Shown: piece after piece, positions 1-5,805 of the stretch
Layout of the letters: the number at the start of each line of letters is the position of its first letter
Numbering within the stretch: position 1 is the stretch's first letter
Source: Flavobacteriaceae bacterium
GTDB taxonomy: Bacteria; Bacteroidota; Bacteroidia; Flavobacteriales; Flavobacteriaceae
Assembly: GCA_947377425.1 (NCBI GenBank)
Contig: CANCFZ010000095.1
Coordinates: forward strand, 1-8,849
DNA length: 8,849 nt
Direction of reading: 5' to 3'
Translations under genes and position numbers: made by a program
Notes under the pieces: model-generated
What the model was told of the DNA's origin: nothing
Database searches by the model: none
The model's input: the letters and a program-made list of their open reading frames with translations, nothing else

Positions 1-14
1 ACTAAATTTCTAAT

Positions 15-47
15 AAAAAATAAAAGCCACTCTTTTCAGAATGGCTT
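15..47 (-). terminator. Intrinsic terminator of the tRNA-fMet gene
   Basis: Read on the minus strand, a 10-bp stem (AAGCCATTCT with AGAGTGGCTT, including one G-U pair) closes on a GAAA tetraloop and is followed by TTATTTTTT. It begins only a few bases after the tRNA 3' end, so it most likely ends the monocistronic tRNA transcript. The stem, stable tetraloop and T-tract are seen directly; terminator activity is inferred. Confidence 0.85.
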
Positions 48-53
48 CTCTAG

Positions 54-126
54 TAGCGGGAACAGGACTCGAACCTGTGACCTTCGGGTTATGAGCCCGA
101 CGAGCTGCCTACTGCTCTATCCCGCG
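54..126 (-). tRNA. Initiator tRNA-fMet (anticodon CAU)
   Basis: A full cloverleaf reads on the minus strand. The acceptor stem starts CGCGGGA, the D-stem is GAGC/GCTC, and the anticodon arm is TCGGG-CTCATAA-CCCGA with CAT at 93..91. The T-arm is ACAGG-TTCGAGT-CCTGT. Initiator hallmarks are present: three consecutive G-C pairs next to the anticodon loop, an A11-U24 pair in the D-stem, and an unpaired position 1-72. That pair is C1-U72 here rather than the C1-A72 of E. coli. The 3' CCA is not encoded (CTA follows A73), so CCA must be added after transcription. The gene has its own promoter and terminator and is transcribed away from era. Confidence 0.96.
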
Positions 127-138
127 ATGTTTCGAGTG

Positions 139-171
139 CAAATATACAACGATTATTGACTCTCGCAACAA
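139..171 (-). promoter_or_regulatory. Promoter of the tRNA-fMet gene
   Basis: On the minus strand, TTG (complement of 166-168, preceded by a second TTG) is followed after exactly 19 nt by TATATTTG (complement of 139-146) and then CAC. This matches the Bacteroidota housekeeping-sigma pattern of a -33 TTG and a -7 TAnnTTTG. It lies 12 bp before the mature tRNA 5' end. The spacer begins CGAGAGT, which recurs at the right edge of the window. Confidence 0.85.
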
Positions 172-216
172 AAAGAATAAAAAAATCTTTTATTTCTACT
201 ATTCGCTTGATATGAC

Positions 217-224
217 TACCTTTG
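217..224 (+). promoter_or_regulatory. -7 box of the era promoter
   Basis: TACCTTTG followed by CAAC matches the Bacteroidota -7 consensus TAnnTTTG and lies 21 bp before the era ATG. No TTG is found at the expected 19-nt spacing upstream, so the -33 element is weak or absent. The promoter is divergent from that of tRNA-fMet within a 119-bp spacer. Confidence 0.6.
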
Positions 225-245
225 CAACAAATTAAATTAAAATAA

Positions 246-1127
246 ATGTCGCATAAAGCAGGTTTTGTAAACATTATAGGGAATCCAAACGTTGGAAAAT
301 CAACACTAATGAACGCTTTTGTTGGTGAAAGATTATCAATTATTACTTCAAAAGCACAAACAACACGTCATAGAATTCTTGGAATTGTAAATGGAGAAGA
401 CTTTCAAATGATACTTTCAGATACGCCAGGAATCATTAAGCCAGCTTATGAAATGCAAGAGTCAATGATGAATTTTGTAAAATCAGCTTTTGAAGATGCC
501 GATGTATTAATATATATGGTAGAAATTGGAGAGCAAGAATTAAAAGACGAGGCATTTTTTAATAAAATTATTAATGCTAAAATTCCGGTGTTGTTATTGT
601 TGAACAAAATTGATAATTCCAACCAAATTCAACTAGAAGAACAAGTTGCTTTCTGGACAGAAAAAGTACCAAATGCACAAATCTTTCCAATATCGGCATT
701 AAAAAACTTTAATGTACCTGAAGTTTTTACTAGAATTATTGAACTACTACCAGAATCTCCAGCCTATTATCCTAAAGATACTTTGACCGATAAGCCAGAG
801 CGTTTCTTTGTGAATGAAACCATTCGTGAAAAAATCTTATTGCATTACAATAAAGAAATTCCGTATTCGGTAGAAATTGAAACCGAAGAATTCCTTGAAG
901 ACGAAAAAATCATCAGAATTCGTGCCTTAATTATGGTAGAACGTGATACCCAAAAAGGAATCATTATTGGTCACAAAGGTGAAGCCCTAAAAAGAGTAGG
1001 AGTAGAGTCGCGTGCCGATTTAGAAAAATTCTTTGGCAAACAAATTCACTTAGAAATGTACGTTAAAGTAAATAAAAACTGGCGAAGCAATACCAATATG
1101 TTAAAACGTTTTGGTTATAATCAATAA
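246..1127 (+). CDS. era: GTPase Era, 30S ribosomal subunit assembly factor
   Basis: Era is a GTPase that binds the 3' end of 16S rRNA and acts in late 30S subunit maturation in the cytoplasm. The 293-residue product has the usual family length. G motifs are intact: G1 GNPNVGKST at residues 12-20, the switch I segment SKAQTTR at 35-41, G3 DTPG at 59-62, G4 NKID at 120-123 and G5 SAL at 150-152. The C-terminal type II KH domain (about 190-293) carries the GHKG loop at 242-245 that contacts RNA. The ATG is preceded by an A-rich leader with no Shine-Dalgarno, as is usual in Bacteroidota. It stands alone, divergent from tRNA-fMet and 167 bp upstream of der; the latter has its own -7 box, so the two are probably separate transcripts. 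Confidence 0.97.
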   Translation: MSHKAGFVNIIGNPNVGKSTLMNAFVGERLSIITSKAQTTRHRILGIVNGEDFQMILSDTPGIIKPAYEMQESMMNFVKSAFEDADVLIYMVEIGEQELKDEAFFNKIINAKIPVLLLLNKIDNSNQIQLEEQVAFWTEKVPNAQIFPISALKNFNVPEVFTRIIELLPESPAYYPKDTLTDKPERFFVNETIREKILLHYNKEIPYSVEIETEEFLEDEKIIRIRALIMVERDTQKGIIIGHKGEALKRVGVESRADLEKFFGKQIHLEMYVKVNKNWRSNTNMLKRFGYNQ

Positions 1128-1249
1128 TATTTTAGTCTCAGTTTTTTAGTTAGTACCTAAAACTTATTTTATAAAAATGCGTTTTACAATTTAACAGCAT
1201 AGGAATTACTAAATTCTAATTTTTTAAACTGCAACTAAAAACCTAAAAC

Positions 1250-1269
1250 GGTACACTAAAAACTGTACC
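1250..1269 (+). promoter_or_regulatory. Inverted repeat overlapping the der -7 box
   Basis: GGTACA (1250-1255) and TGTACC (1264-1269) form a perfect 6-bp inverted repeat around an 8-nt AT-rich centre. The right half overlaps the first four bases of the -7 box. This geometry would suit an operator, but no regulator is encoded nearby and the site could be accidental. The first ten bases, GGTACACTAA, recur at 3930-3939 in the promoter of the DUF2059 gene. Confidence 0.35.
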
Positions 1270-1273
1270 TTTG
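1266..1273 (+). promoter_or_regulatory. -7 box of the der promoter
   Basis: TACCTTTG followed by CAAA matches TAnnTTTG and lies 21 bp before the der ATG, the same distance as in the era leader. No TTG is seen 19 nt upstream. Expression of der independently of era is inferred from this site and the 167-bp gap. Confidence 0.65.
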
Positions 1274-1294
1274 CAAAATATTTGAAAATACATT

Positions 1295-2605
1295 ATGAAT
1301 AACATTGTTGCGATAGTAGGAAGACCTAATGTTGGAAAGTCAACACTTTTTAATAGGCTGATACAAAGAAGAGAAGCTATTGTAGATTCGGTTTCTGGAG
1401 TTACCAGAGATAGAAACTACGGAAAAAGCGAGTGGAACGGAAAAGAGTTTTCTGTAATTGATACCGGTGGATATATTCGCGGTAGTGACGACGTGTTTGA
1501 AGCAGAAATCCGTAAACAAGTAGAACTTGCTATAGACGAAGCCGACGTAATTATTTTTGTTGTAGATGTAGAAGAAGGCATTACTCCAATGGATGATGCT
1601 GTAGCCAAATTGCTTCGTAAGGTTACAAAGCCAGTTTTGTTGGCTGTAAATAAAGTAGATAATTCAATGCGTGAGAAAGATGCAATTGAATTTTATAACC
1701 TAGGATTGGGCGAATATTTTACTTTCGCAAGTATATCAGGAAGTGGAACCGGAGATTTATTGGACGCATTAATTGATGCTTTTCCAGTAAAACCTGAGCC
1801 AACACAAGACGAAATTGTATTGCCAAGATTTGCAGTTGTGGGTCGTCCTAATGCAGGAAAATCAAGTTTTATCAACGCATTAATTGGAAAAGACAGATAC
1901 ATTGTAACCGATATTGCAGGAACAACTCGTGACTCAATAGATACAAAATTTGACCGTTTCGGATTCGAATTCAACCTTGTTGATACAGCCGGAATTCGTA
2001 GAAAAACCAAAGTAAAAGAAGATTTAGAGTTTTATTCTGTAATGCGTTCGGTTCGTGCCATTGAACATTCCGACGTTTGTATTCTTATTATTGATGCAAC
2101 TCGCGGATTTGAAGGTCAAGATCAAAGCATCTTTTGGCTTGCCGAAAAAAACAGAAAAGGTGTTATCATCCTTGTAAACAAATGGGATTTAGTCGAAAAA
2201 GACACCATGTCAACTCGTGATTATGAAACCAAAATCCGTGAACAATTACAACCTTTTACCGATGTGCCAATTCTTTTTGTTTCAGCATTAACCAAGCAAC
2301 GTTTGCTAAAAGCACTTGAAGAAACTGTAAAAATATTCGAAAACAGAGCACAACGTATTTCTACATCAAAGTTCAACGACTACATGTTGAAAATCATTGA
2401 AAATCATCCGCCACCAGCATTAAAAGGAAAATTTGTTAAGATTAAATATTGCATGCAATTGCCAACTCCAACACCGCAATTTGTGTTTTTTGCCAATTTG
2501 CCACAATATGTAAAAGAAGCTTACAAACGTTATCTAGAAAATAAAATCCGCGAAAATTGGGATTTTTCTGGTGTGCCAATAGATATTTACATTAGAGAAA
2601 AATAA
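1295..2605 (+). CDS. der: GTPase Der (EngA), 50S ribosomal subunit assembly factor
   Basis: Der is the double-domain GTPase needed for 50S subunit biogenesis. Both G domains are complete in this 436-residue protein. Domain 1 has GRPNVGKST (9-17), DTGG (56-59) and NKVD (119-122). Domain 2 has GRPNAGKSS (183-191), DTAG (230-233) and NKWD (295-298). A KH-like C-terminal domain follows at about 350-436. Length and motif order match the family with no insert or missing residue. The ATG follows an A-rich leader, and the gene ends 11 bp before a strong hairpin terminator, so it is probably monocistronic. The proximity of era, der and tRNA-fMet groups three translation-related genes, but nothing suggests co-regulation beyond similar -7 boxes. 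Confidence 0.97.
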   Translation: MNNIVAIVGRPNVGKSTLFNRLIQRREAIVDSVSGVTRDRNYGKSEWNGKEFSVIDTGGYIRGSDDVFEAEIRKQVELAIDEADVIIFVVDVEEGITPMDDAVAKLLRKVTKPVLLAVNKVDNSMREKDAIEFYNLGLGEYFTFASISGSGTGDLLDALIDAFPVKPEPTQDEIVLPRFAVVGRPNAGKSSFINALIGKDRYIVTDIAGTTRDSIDTKFDRFGFEFNLVDTAGIRRKTKVKEDLEFYSVMRSVRAIEHSDVCILIIDATRGFEGQDQSIFWLAEKNRKGVIILVNKWDLVEKDTMSTRDYETKIREQLQPFTDVPILFVSALTKQRLLKALEETVKIFENRAQRISTSKFNDYMLKIIENHPPPALKGKFVKIKYCMQLPTPTPQFVFFANLPQYVKEAYKRYLENKIRENWDFSGVPIDIYIREK

Positions 2606-2616
2606 AAAATAAGTAT

Positions 2617-2650
2617 CCTAGCAGGTTTCTTTTAACCTGTTAGGTATTTT
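2617..2650 (+). terminator. Intrinsic terminator of der
   Basis: CCTAGCAGGTT (2617-2627) pairs with AACCTGTTAGG (2634-2644) over 11 bp with one G-U wobble and a 6-nt loop. TATTTT follows. It begins 11 bp after the der stop codon and is oriented to stop der transcription before the repeat region. Confidence 0.85.
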
Positions 2651-2660
2651 AAAAATAAGA

Positions 2661-2754
2661 AGCGAATGGCTTGGGCTTTATCAGCAATGGTAATTCCTGC
2701 TGCCTTTCCAAAGCTCGCAAAAAAAAAGCGAGGCTTTTCCCTTGCATCAGGGCT
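2661..2754. repeat. Dispersed structured repeat, copy A
   Basis: This intergenic block matches copy B at 8611-8701. Both begin AGCGAA, reach ATTCC after 31-32 nt, and end near GGGCT. Copy A can fold into two stems. The outer stem is CCTG (2696-2699) with CAGG (2748-2751). The inner stem is AAAG-CTCGC (2710-2718) with GCGAG-(G)-CTTT (2728-2737), with one bulged G and an A9 loop. Ten unpaired bases lie on each side between the stems. Both stems show compensatory changes against copy B. Similar blocks, read in the opposite sense as AGCCCnGAT..., are in my recollection common between flavobacterial genes. The biological role is unknown, and no transposase is in the window. Confidence 0.75.
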
Positions 2755-2814
2755 AAATAGTATTCTTTTTTACTATTTGTTCAATAAATAAAAGACAGTA
2801 TACTAAAATAAAAC

Positions 2815-2838
2815 CTTTGAGACTTAGTGCCTTTGCGG
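2815..2838. repeat. Degenerate 8-bp tandem repeat (three units)
   Basis: Three adjacent units, CTTTGAGA, CTTAGTGC and CTTTGCGG, share the pattern CTTWGnGn with a period of exactly 8 bp. They lie 23 bp before the queE start. The last unit is part of TGCCTTTG (2828-2835), an imperfect -7 box, so the repeat may overlap the queE promoter. Function is not known. Confidence 0.5.
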
Positions 2839-2861
2839 CAAAAAGAAAAAAAGAATAAAAA

Positions 2862-3494
2862 ATGCTAACAAAAGAAATACAAATAGCAGTCAATAAAGGC
2901 GAAATGCTACCTTTAATGGAAGAATTCTACACCATTCAAGGAGAAGGATTTCATACAGGAACAGCCGCATACTTCATCAGAATTGGCGGTTGCGATGTAG
3001 GTTGCCATTGGTGCGACGTTAAAGAAAGTTGGAATGCAGAACTTCATCCCCCAACAGAAATTGATTTAATTGTGTCAAATGCCAAGAAATATGCTGATAC
3101 AGTAGTAATTACTGGAGGCGAACCATTAACTTGGGACATGGATTTACTTACTCAAAAGCTAAAAAATCAAGATTTAAAAGTTCATATAGAAACCTCAGGT
3201 TGTTACCCAGTAACTGGAACTTGGGATTGGTTTTGTCTTTCTCCAAAGAAAAATAAATTACCAGTCGACGATGCTTATGCAATTGCGCACGAACTAAAAG
3301 TAATCATTTACAACAAACACGATTTTATTTTTGCCGAAGAGCAAGCCGATAAAGTCAATAAAAAAGCCATTCTTTTTCTGCAACCCGAATGGAGCAAGAA
3401 AGAAGAAATGACACCACTTATTGTAGATTATGTAATGAACAATCCAAAGTGGAGAGTTTCATTGCAAACCCATAAATATTTGAATATTCCATAA
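2862..3494 (+). CDS. queE: 7-carboxy-7-deazaguanine synthase QueE
   Basis: QueE is a radical-SAM enzyme that rearranges 6-carboxy-5,6,7,8-tetrahydropterin to 7-carboxy-7-deazaguanine in the preQ0/queuosine pathway for tRNA modification. In this 210-residue protein the segment EEFYTIQGEG (20-29) is a typical QueE start. The [4Fe-4S] cysteines are C44, C48 and C51 in the CX3CX2C arrangement. TGGEP (84-88) and ETSG (110-113) form SAM-binding strands, followed by SPKK (127-130) and a terminal QTHK (202-205). The ATG lies after an A-rich stretch and is the first suitable start. Other queuosine genes (queC, queD, queF) are not in the window. The next gene starts 10 nt downstream on the same strand, so the two are probably cotranscribed. 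Confidence 0.95.
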   Translation: MLTKEIQIAVNKGEMLPLMEEFYTIQGEGFHTGTAAYFIRIGGCDVGCHWCDVKESWNAELHPPTEIDLIVSNAKKYADTVVITGGEPLTWDMDLLTQKLKNQDLKVHIETSGCYPVTGTWDWFCLSPKKNKLPVDDAYAIAHELKVIIYNKHDFIFAEEQADKVNKKAILFLQPEWSKKEEMTPLIVDYVMNNPKWRVSLQTHKYLNIP

Positions 3495-3504
3495 AACTTT
3501 TGAG

Positions 3505-3915
3505 ATGAAAAAAATACTATTTTTAGCACTAACTTTTTGTGTTTTTCAAAGCGTACAATCACAAAACACAAAAGAAAATCCTTCAGAAAATGTTGATAAT
3601 AACATTTATAATTCGGCTGTTATAGAAGTAAAACCTGAGTTTCCAGGTGGAATTACTGCATTTTATAAATTTATTGGAGCAAATTATAAAACACCAGATG
3701 TTGCAGGTTTAAAAGGTAAACTTATAATCGCTTTTGTTGTAGACAAAGACGGAAGTTTAACAGATATTAAAGTACTGAGAGATATTGGATTTGGAACCGG
3801 TACAGAAGCAGTGAGGGTTTTAAAACTTTCACCAAAATGGATTCCAGCCGTGCAAAACGGAAAAACTGTTAAATGCGCATATACTTTACCGATAAACATT
3901 GAAACTTCAAAATAG
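3505..3915 (+). CDS. Secreted stand-alone TonB C-terminal domain protein
   Basis: This 136-residue protein begins with a signal peptide (basic MKK, hydrophobic core 4-17, likely cleavage in VQS-Q near residue 19). It then carries a TonB C-terminal domain (about 40-131). Diagnostic pieces are KPEFPGG (43-49), FVVDKDGSLTDIKVLRD (77-93), SPKWIPAVQNGK (109-120) and YTLPI (126-130). Classical TonB couples inner-membrane proton-motive force to outer-membrane receptors through a membrane anchor and a proline-rich linker. Both are missing here, so the mature protein is probably soluble in the periplasm and its partner is unknown. It starts 10 nt after queE, probably in one operon, although no functional link is evident. 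No clear terminator follows it. Confidence 0.85.
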   Translation: MKKILFLALTFCVFQSVQSQNTKENPSENVDNNIYNSAVIEVKPEFPGGITAFYKFIGANYKTPDVAGLKGKLIIAFVVDKDGSLTDIKVLRDIGFGTGTEAVRVLKLSPKWIPAVQNGKTVKCAYTLPINIETSK

Positions 3916-3925
3916 TTAAAATTAA

Positions 3926-3957
3926 TTTTGGTACACTAATTGAAAATAATACATTTA
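3926..3957 (+). promoter_or_regulatory. Promoter of the DUF2059 gene
   Basis: TTTTG (3926-3930) and TACATTTA (3950-3957) are separated by exactly 19 nt. This fits the Bacteroidota TTG/TAnnTTTG pattern except for A in the last position. The -7 box ends 22 bp before the ATG at 3980. A 12-bp perfect palindrome, AAAATTAATTTT (3918-3929), overlaps the -33 element. The spacer contains GGTACACTAA, also found upstream of der. Confidence 0.65.
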
Positions 3958-3979
3958 TAAAAAAATTTAAAAAATCAAA

Positions 3980-4447
3980 ATGAAAAAACTTATTTTAACA
4001 TTCGCATTGGTAGCAGTATCACAATTTGGCTTTTCACAAGCTAAAAAATCTACAACCAAGTTAGGAGCTACTCCAGTAAAAACAGAAGCTTCAGTATATT
4101 CAGATGAAGACTATAAAAAAGACATAGTTAGAGTAATTGAAAAAGGTGAAATTGGATCTCAATTAAGAATGGTAAAAGACCAAGTTCTAAAAACAATACC
4201 ATCTGATAAACAAGCTGCGTTTCTTGTTGAATTTGATGCAAGCATTGCAGCATTAAATGAAAAATTGATTCCAGTTTATATGGAAGCTTATGCAAAAGAA
4301 GATGTGAAAGCTATTATTGCTTTTTATGAAAGTCCAGTAGGCAAAAAAATGGCCGAAAAATCTGCAGGAATTAATGAAAAAGCTCAAACAACTGCCAAAG
4401 AATGGGGTGAAGGTTTTCAAGCAATGATGATGAAATATATGCAATAA
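3980..4447 (+). CDS. Secreted DUF2059 domain protein
   Basis: The 155-residue product has a signal peptide (MKK, hydrophobic residues 4-17, probable cleavage at FS-Q near residue 19) and a helical C-terminal DUF2059 domain at about 85-150. The family signature FYESPVGKKMAEKS is at 115-128. The mature protein is predicted to be periplasmic, lysine- and glutamate-rich and all-helical. The biochemical function of DUF2059 is not established, to my knowledge. It has a well-formed promoter and an intrinsic terminator, so it appears monocistronic. The translated leader is short and A-rich. Residues 20-40 look like an unstructured linker rich in K, T and A. Confidence 0.88.
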   Translation: MKKLILTFALVAVSQFGFSQAKKSTTKLGATPVKTEASVYSDEDYKKDIVRVIEKGEIGSQLRMVKDQVLKTIPSDKQAAFLVEFDASIAALNEKLIPVYMEAYAKEDVKAIIAFYESPVGKKMAEKSAGINEKAQTTAKEWGEGFQAMMMKYMQ

Positions 4448-4471
4448 ATCTTAAAAGTATAAGAATTAAAG

Positions 4472-4505
4472 TCCCAAATAACTGTTGTTGTTTGGGATTT
4501 TTTTT
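4472..4505 (+). terminator. Strong intrinsic terminator after the DUF2059 gene
   Basis: TCCCAAATAAC (4472-4482) pairs with GTTGTTTGGGA (4487-4497) over 11 bp with one G-U pair and a TGTT tetraloop. Eight T residues follow (4498-4505). The T-tract runs into the stop codon of the convergent methyltransferase gene. On the minus strand the stem follows that stop immediately but has only a short T-rich tail (TTTAATT), so reverse activity would be weaker. Confidence 0.92.
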
Positions 4506-5205
4506 AAAATAATCTCGCCAAATAATCAAAATGTTCGCCTTCTTCAATCAATTCGCATTTCAATCCATTAGCATGTGCAGCATTTTGTAATGTATTATAA
4601 TCTAAATATAACCACGAAAAAGGTTCTTCGGTTTGGTTTTTATAAGAAATTGTAAAAGTCAATTCACCATAGTAGCCATCTGTTGGAACCCATTTAGAAC
4701 CATCGTCATCTTCATCAAACATATAAATTATATCAGAAGAATCAATTAGAATTTGACCATTTGGTGAAAGCAAGCTTTTTAATTTTTGTAAATATTTTGA
4801 GGTTTCAGATAACGTTCCAAATATACCTGTTCCATTCATTAGGAGAAGTATGGTGTCAAAAGTTTCATTTTCAATATTTAATACATTTTGAACTCGACAA
4901 TTTTTTATACCACGAATTTCACATGCTTTAATAGCATTTTCAGAAATATCAATAGGAATTACTTCAAGATTTATGTTGTTTTGTATGTATAAACTATGAC
5001 TTCCAGCTCCGCAACCAACATCTAGTATTTTTCCTTTTGCAAGTTGTAGCGCCTTCTGTTCTAATTTTGGCATTTCATTATACGAACGAAAAAGATAAGC
5101 AACATCCATTTCATCTGCTTCCGAAATAGAAGTTTCTGTAATAATGTCTTCTGGTGCATTATTAGTTTGAAAATCAAGAATGGCTTTTCCGAATAAATCT
5201 AACAT
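4504..5205 (-). CDS. Class I SAM-dependent methyltransferase, substrate unknown
   Basis: The 233-residue protein has a Rossmann-type methyltransferase core. Motif I is ILDVGCGAGSHS (60-71), the acidic residue after strand 2 is D86 in IPIDISENA, and the motif IV region FDTILLLMNGTGIFG is at 116-130. A later strand, GQILIDSSD, lies past residue 150. The N-terminal 58 residues are a helical lid, and a methyltransferase-25-like fold is likely. No signal peptide or membrane segment is present, so it is cytoplasmic. The substrate cannot be read from the sequence. The gene is convergent with the DUF2059 gene and divergent from the YkgJ-type gene across 64 bp. No convincing -7 box for it is visible in that spacer. 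Confidence 0.87.
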   Translation of the reverse strand: MLDLFGKAILDFQTNNAPEDIITETSISEADEMDVAYLFRSYNEMPKLEQKALQLAKGKILDVGCGAGSHSLYIQNNINLEVIPIDISENAIKACEIRGIKNCRVQNVLNIENETFDTILLLMNGTGIFGTLSETSKYLQKLKSLLSPNGQILIDSSDIIYMFDEDDDGSKWVPTDGYYGELTFTISYKNQTEEPFSWLYLDYNTLQNAAHANGLKCELIEEGEHFDYLARLF

Positions 5206-5208
5206 TTT

Positions 5209-5239
5209 GTTTAAGTTTCAGGTTTAAAGTTTTAAGTTG
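5209..5239. repeat. Degenerate heptad repeat in a divergent promoter region
   Basis: Units beginning with GTTT start at 5209, 5215, 5222 and 5229: GTTTAA, GTTTCAG, GTTTAAA and GTTTTAA. A partial GTTG follows at 5236. The period is 6-7 bp. The run fills most of the 64-bp gap between two divergent genes and abuts a -7 box. Similar GTTT(C/A)AG-type runs are, from memory, common in flavobacterial spacers. Function is unknown. Confidence 0.45.
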
Positions 5240-5241
5240 TT

Positions 5242-5249
5242 TAACTTTG
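5242..5249 (+). promoter_or_regulatory. -7 box of the YkgJ-type gene
   Basis: TAACTTTG matches TAnnTTTG and lies 20 bp before the ATG at 5270. No TTG is present 19 nt upstream, where the heptad repeat lies. Confidence 0.55.
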
Positions 5250-5269
5250 TTGCTCAATTATAAAGTTTA

Positions 5270-5764
5270 ATGAAACCAAATTTAAACGATCTCGTAAAAC
5301 TAGCCAAAGATAAGCATATCGAAAACAAAAAGTATTTTGATAAGTTAAAAAAGAAAACACCCAAAAATTTGGATTATGTAATGCAAGATTTACATGATGC
5401 TGAATTTAAAAAAACAGATTGTTTAAACTGTGCTAATTGCTGTAAAACGACCGGACCGCTGTTTACTTCGGCAGATATTGAGAGAATTTCAAAACATCTT
5501 AAACAAAAGCCACAACAGTTTATTGATCAGTATTTGCGCATCGATGAAGATAAGGATTATGTTTTGCAAAGTGTTCCATGTACTTTTTTAGAATCAGATA
5601 ATAAATGTTTTATTTATGATGTGCGTCCAAAAGCGTGCCGTGAATTTCCGCATACTGATAGAAAGAAGTTCAATCAAATTACCGATTTAACTCTTAAAAA
5701 TGTTGCTATTTGTCCGGCAGCCTATAATATTGTAGAAAAAATGAAAGAAAAAATGCCGCTATAA
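5270..5764 (+). CDS. YkgJ-family cysteine-cluster protein
   Basis: The 164-residue cytoplasmic protein carries the YkgJ (CxxCxxCC) signature CLNCANCCK, with C51, C54, C57 and C58. Four further cysteines are C104, C113, C123 (in RPKACREFP, 119-127) and C148. The family is usually described as a putative zinc- or iron-chelating domain. Eight cysteines with this spacing would support one metal site or an Fe-S cluster, but the true ligand and role are not established. The N-terminal 45 residues are lysine-rich and probably helical. The ATG follows a -7 box by 20 bp. A small membrane-protein gene follows 41 bp downstream on the same strand and could be cotranscribed. Confidence 0.9.
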   Translation: MKPNLNDLVKLAKDKHIENKKYFDKLKKKTPKNLDYVMQDLHDAEFKKTDCLNCANCCKTTGPLFTSADIERISKHLKQKPQQFIDQYLRIDEDKDYVLQSVPCTFLESDNKCFIYDVRPKACREFPHTDRKKFNQITDLTLKNVAICPAAYNIVEKMKEKMPL

Positions 5765-5776
5765 TACTATAAAACT

Positions 5777-5800
5777 CTTTTTCCCGTTTTAAAGAAAAAG
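5777..5800 (+). other. Hairpin just upstream of the small membrane-protein gene
   Basis: CTTTTTC (5777-5783) and GAAAAAG (5794-5800) form a perfect 7-bp inverted repeat with a 10-nt loop, five bases before the ATG at 5806. No T-tract follows, so it is not a standard terminator. It could shade the translation start of the downstream gene or be incidental to the A/T-rich composition. Confidence 0.3.
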
Positions 5801-5805
5801 TGATT

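Noticed and set aside
89..274. Minus-strand reading frame of 61 codons
   Set aside because: It overlaps the tRNA-fMet gene, its promoter and the start of era. It is a chance open frame.
1144..1162. Possible terminator of era (TTTTAG paired with CTAAAA)
   Set aside because: There are only six pairs, almost all A-T, and the tail TTATTTTAT is not a clean T-tract. Too weak to call in AT-rich DNA.
1417..2010. Two antisense reading frames inside der
   Set aside because: They are low-complexity serine-, isoleucine- and proline-rich shadows of the der coding frame, without a leader or domain.
246..2605. era and der as a tandem duplication
   Set aside because: They share only the generic GTPase motifs. 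Era has one G domain and a KH domain, Der has two G domains, and they are distinct conserved families.
2606..2861. CRISPR array or insertion-sequence remnant in the spacer before queE
   Set aside because: There are no regularly spaced identical repeats, no transposase fragment and no terminal inverted repeats. The content is explained by a terminator, one structured repeat copy and a short 8-bp tandem run.
3505..3570. Lipoprotein signal in the TonB-domain protein (cysteine at residue 12)
   Set aside because: The residue before the cysteine is phenylalanine and the hydrophobic stretch before it is too short. A normal signal-peptidase I site at residue 19 fits better.
3684..4444. Antisense reading frames inside the TonB-domain and DUF2059 genes
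   Set aside because: Both lie within well-supported genes on the other strand, and their composition reflects reverse-complement codons.
5800..5805. GTG start for the small membrane-protein gene
   Set aside because: It adds only two residues (MI) and lies within the hairpin arm. The ATG at 5806 gives a more natural N-terminus.
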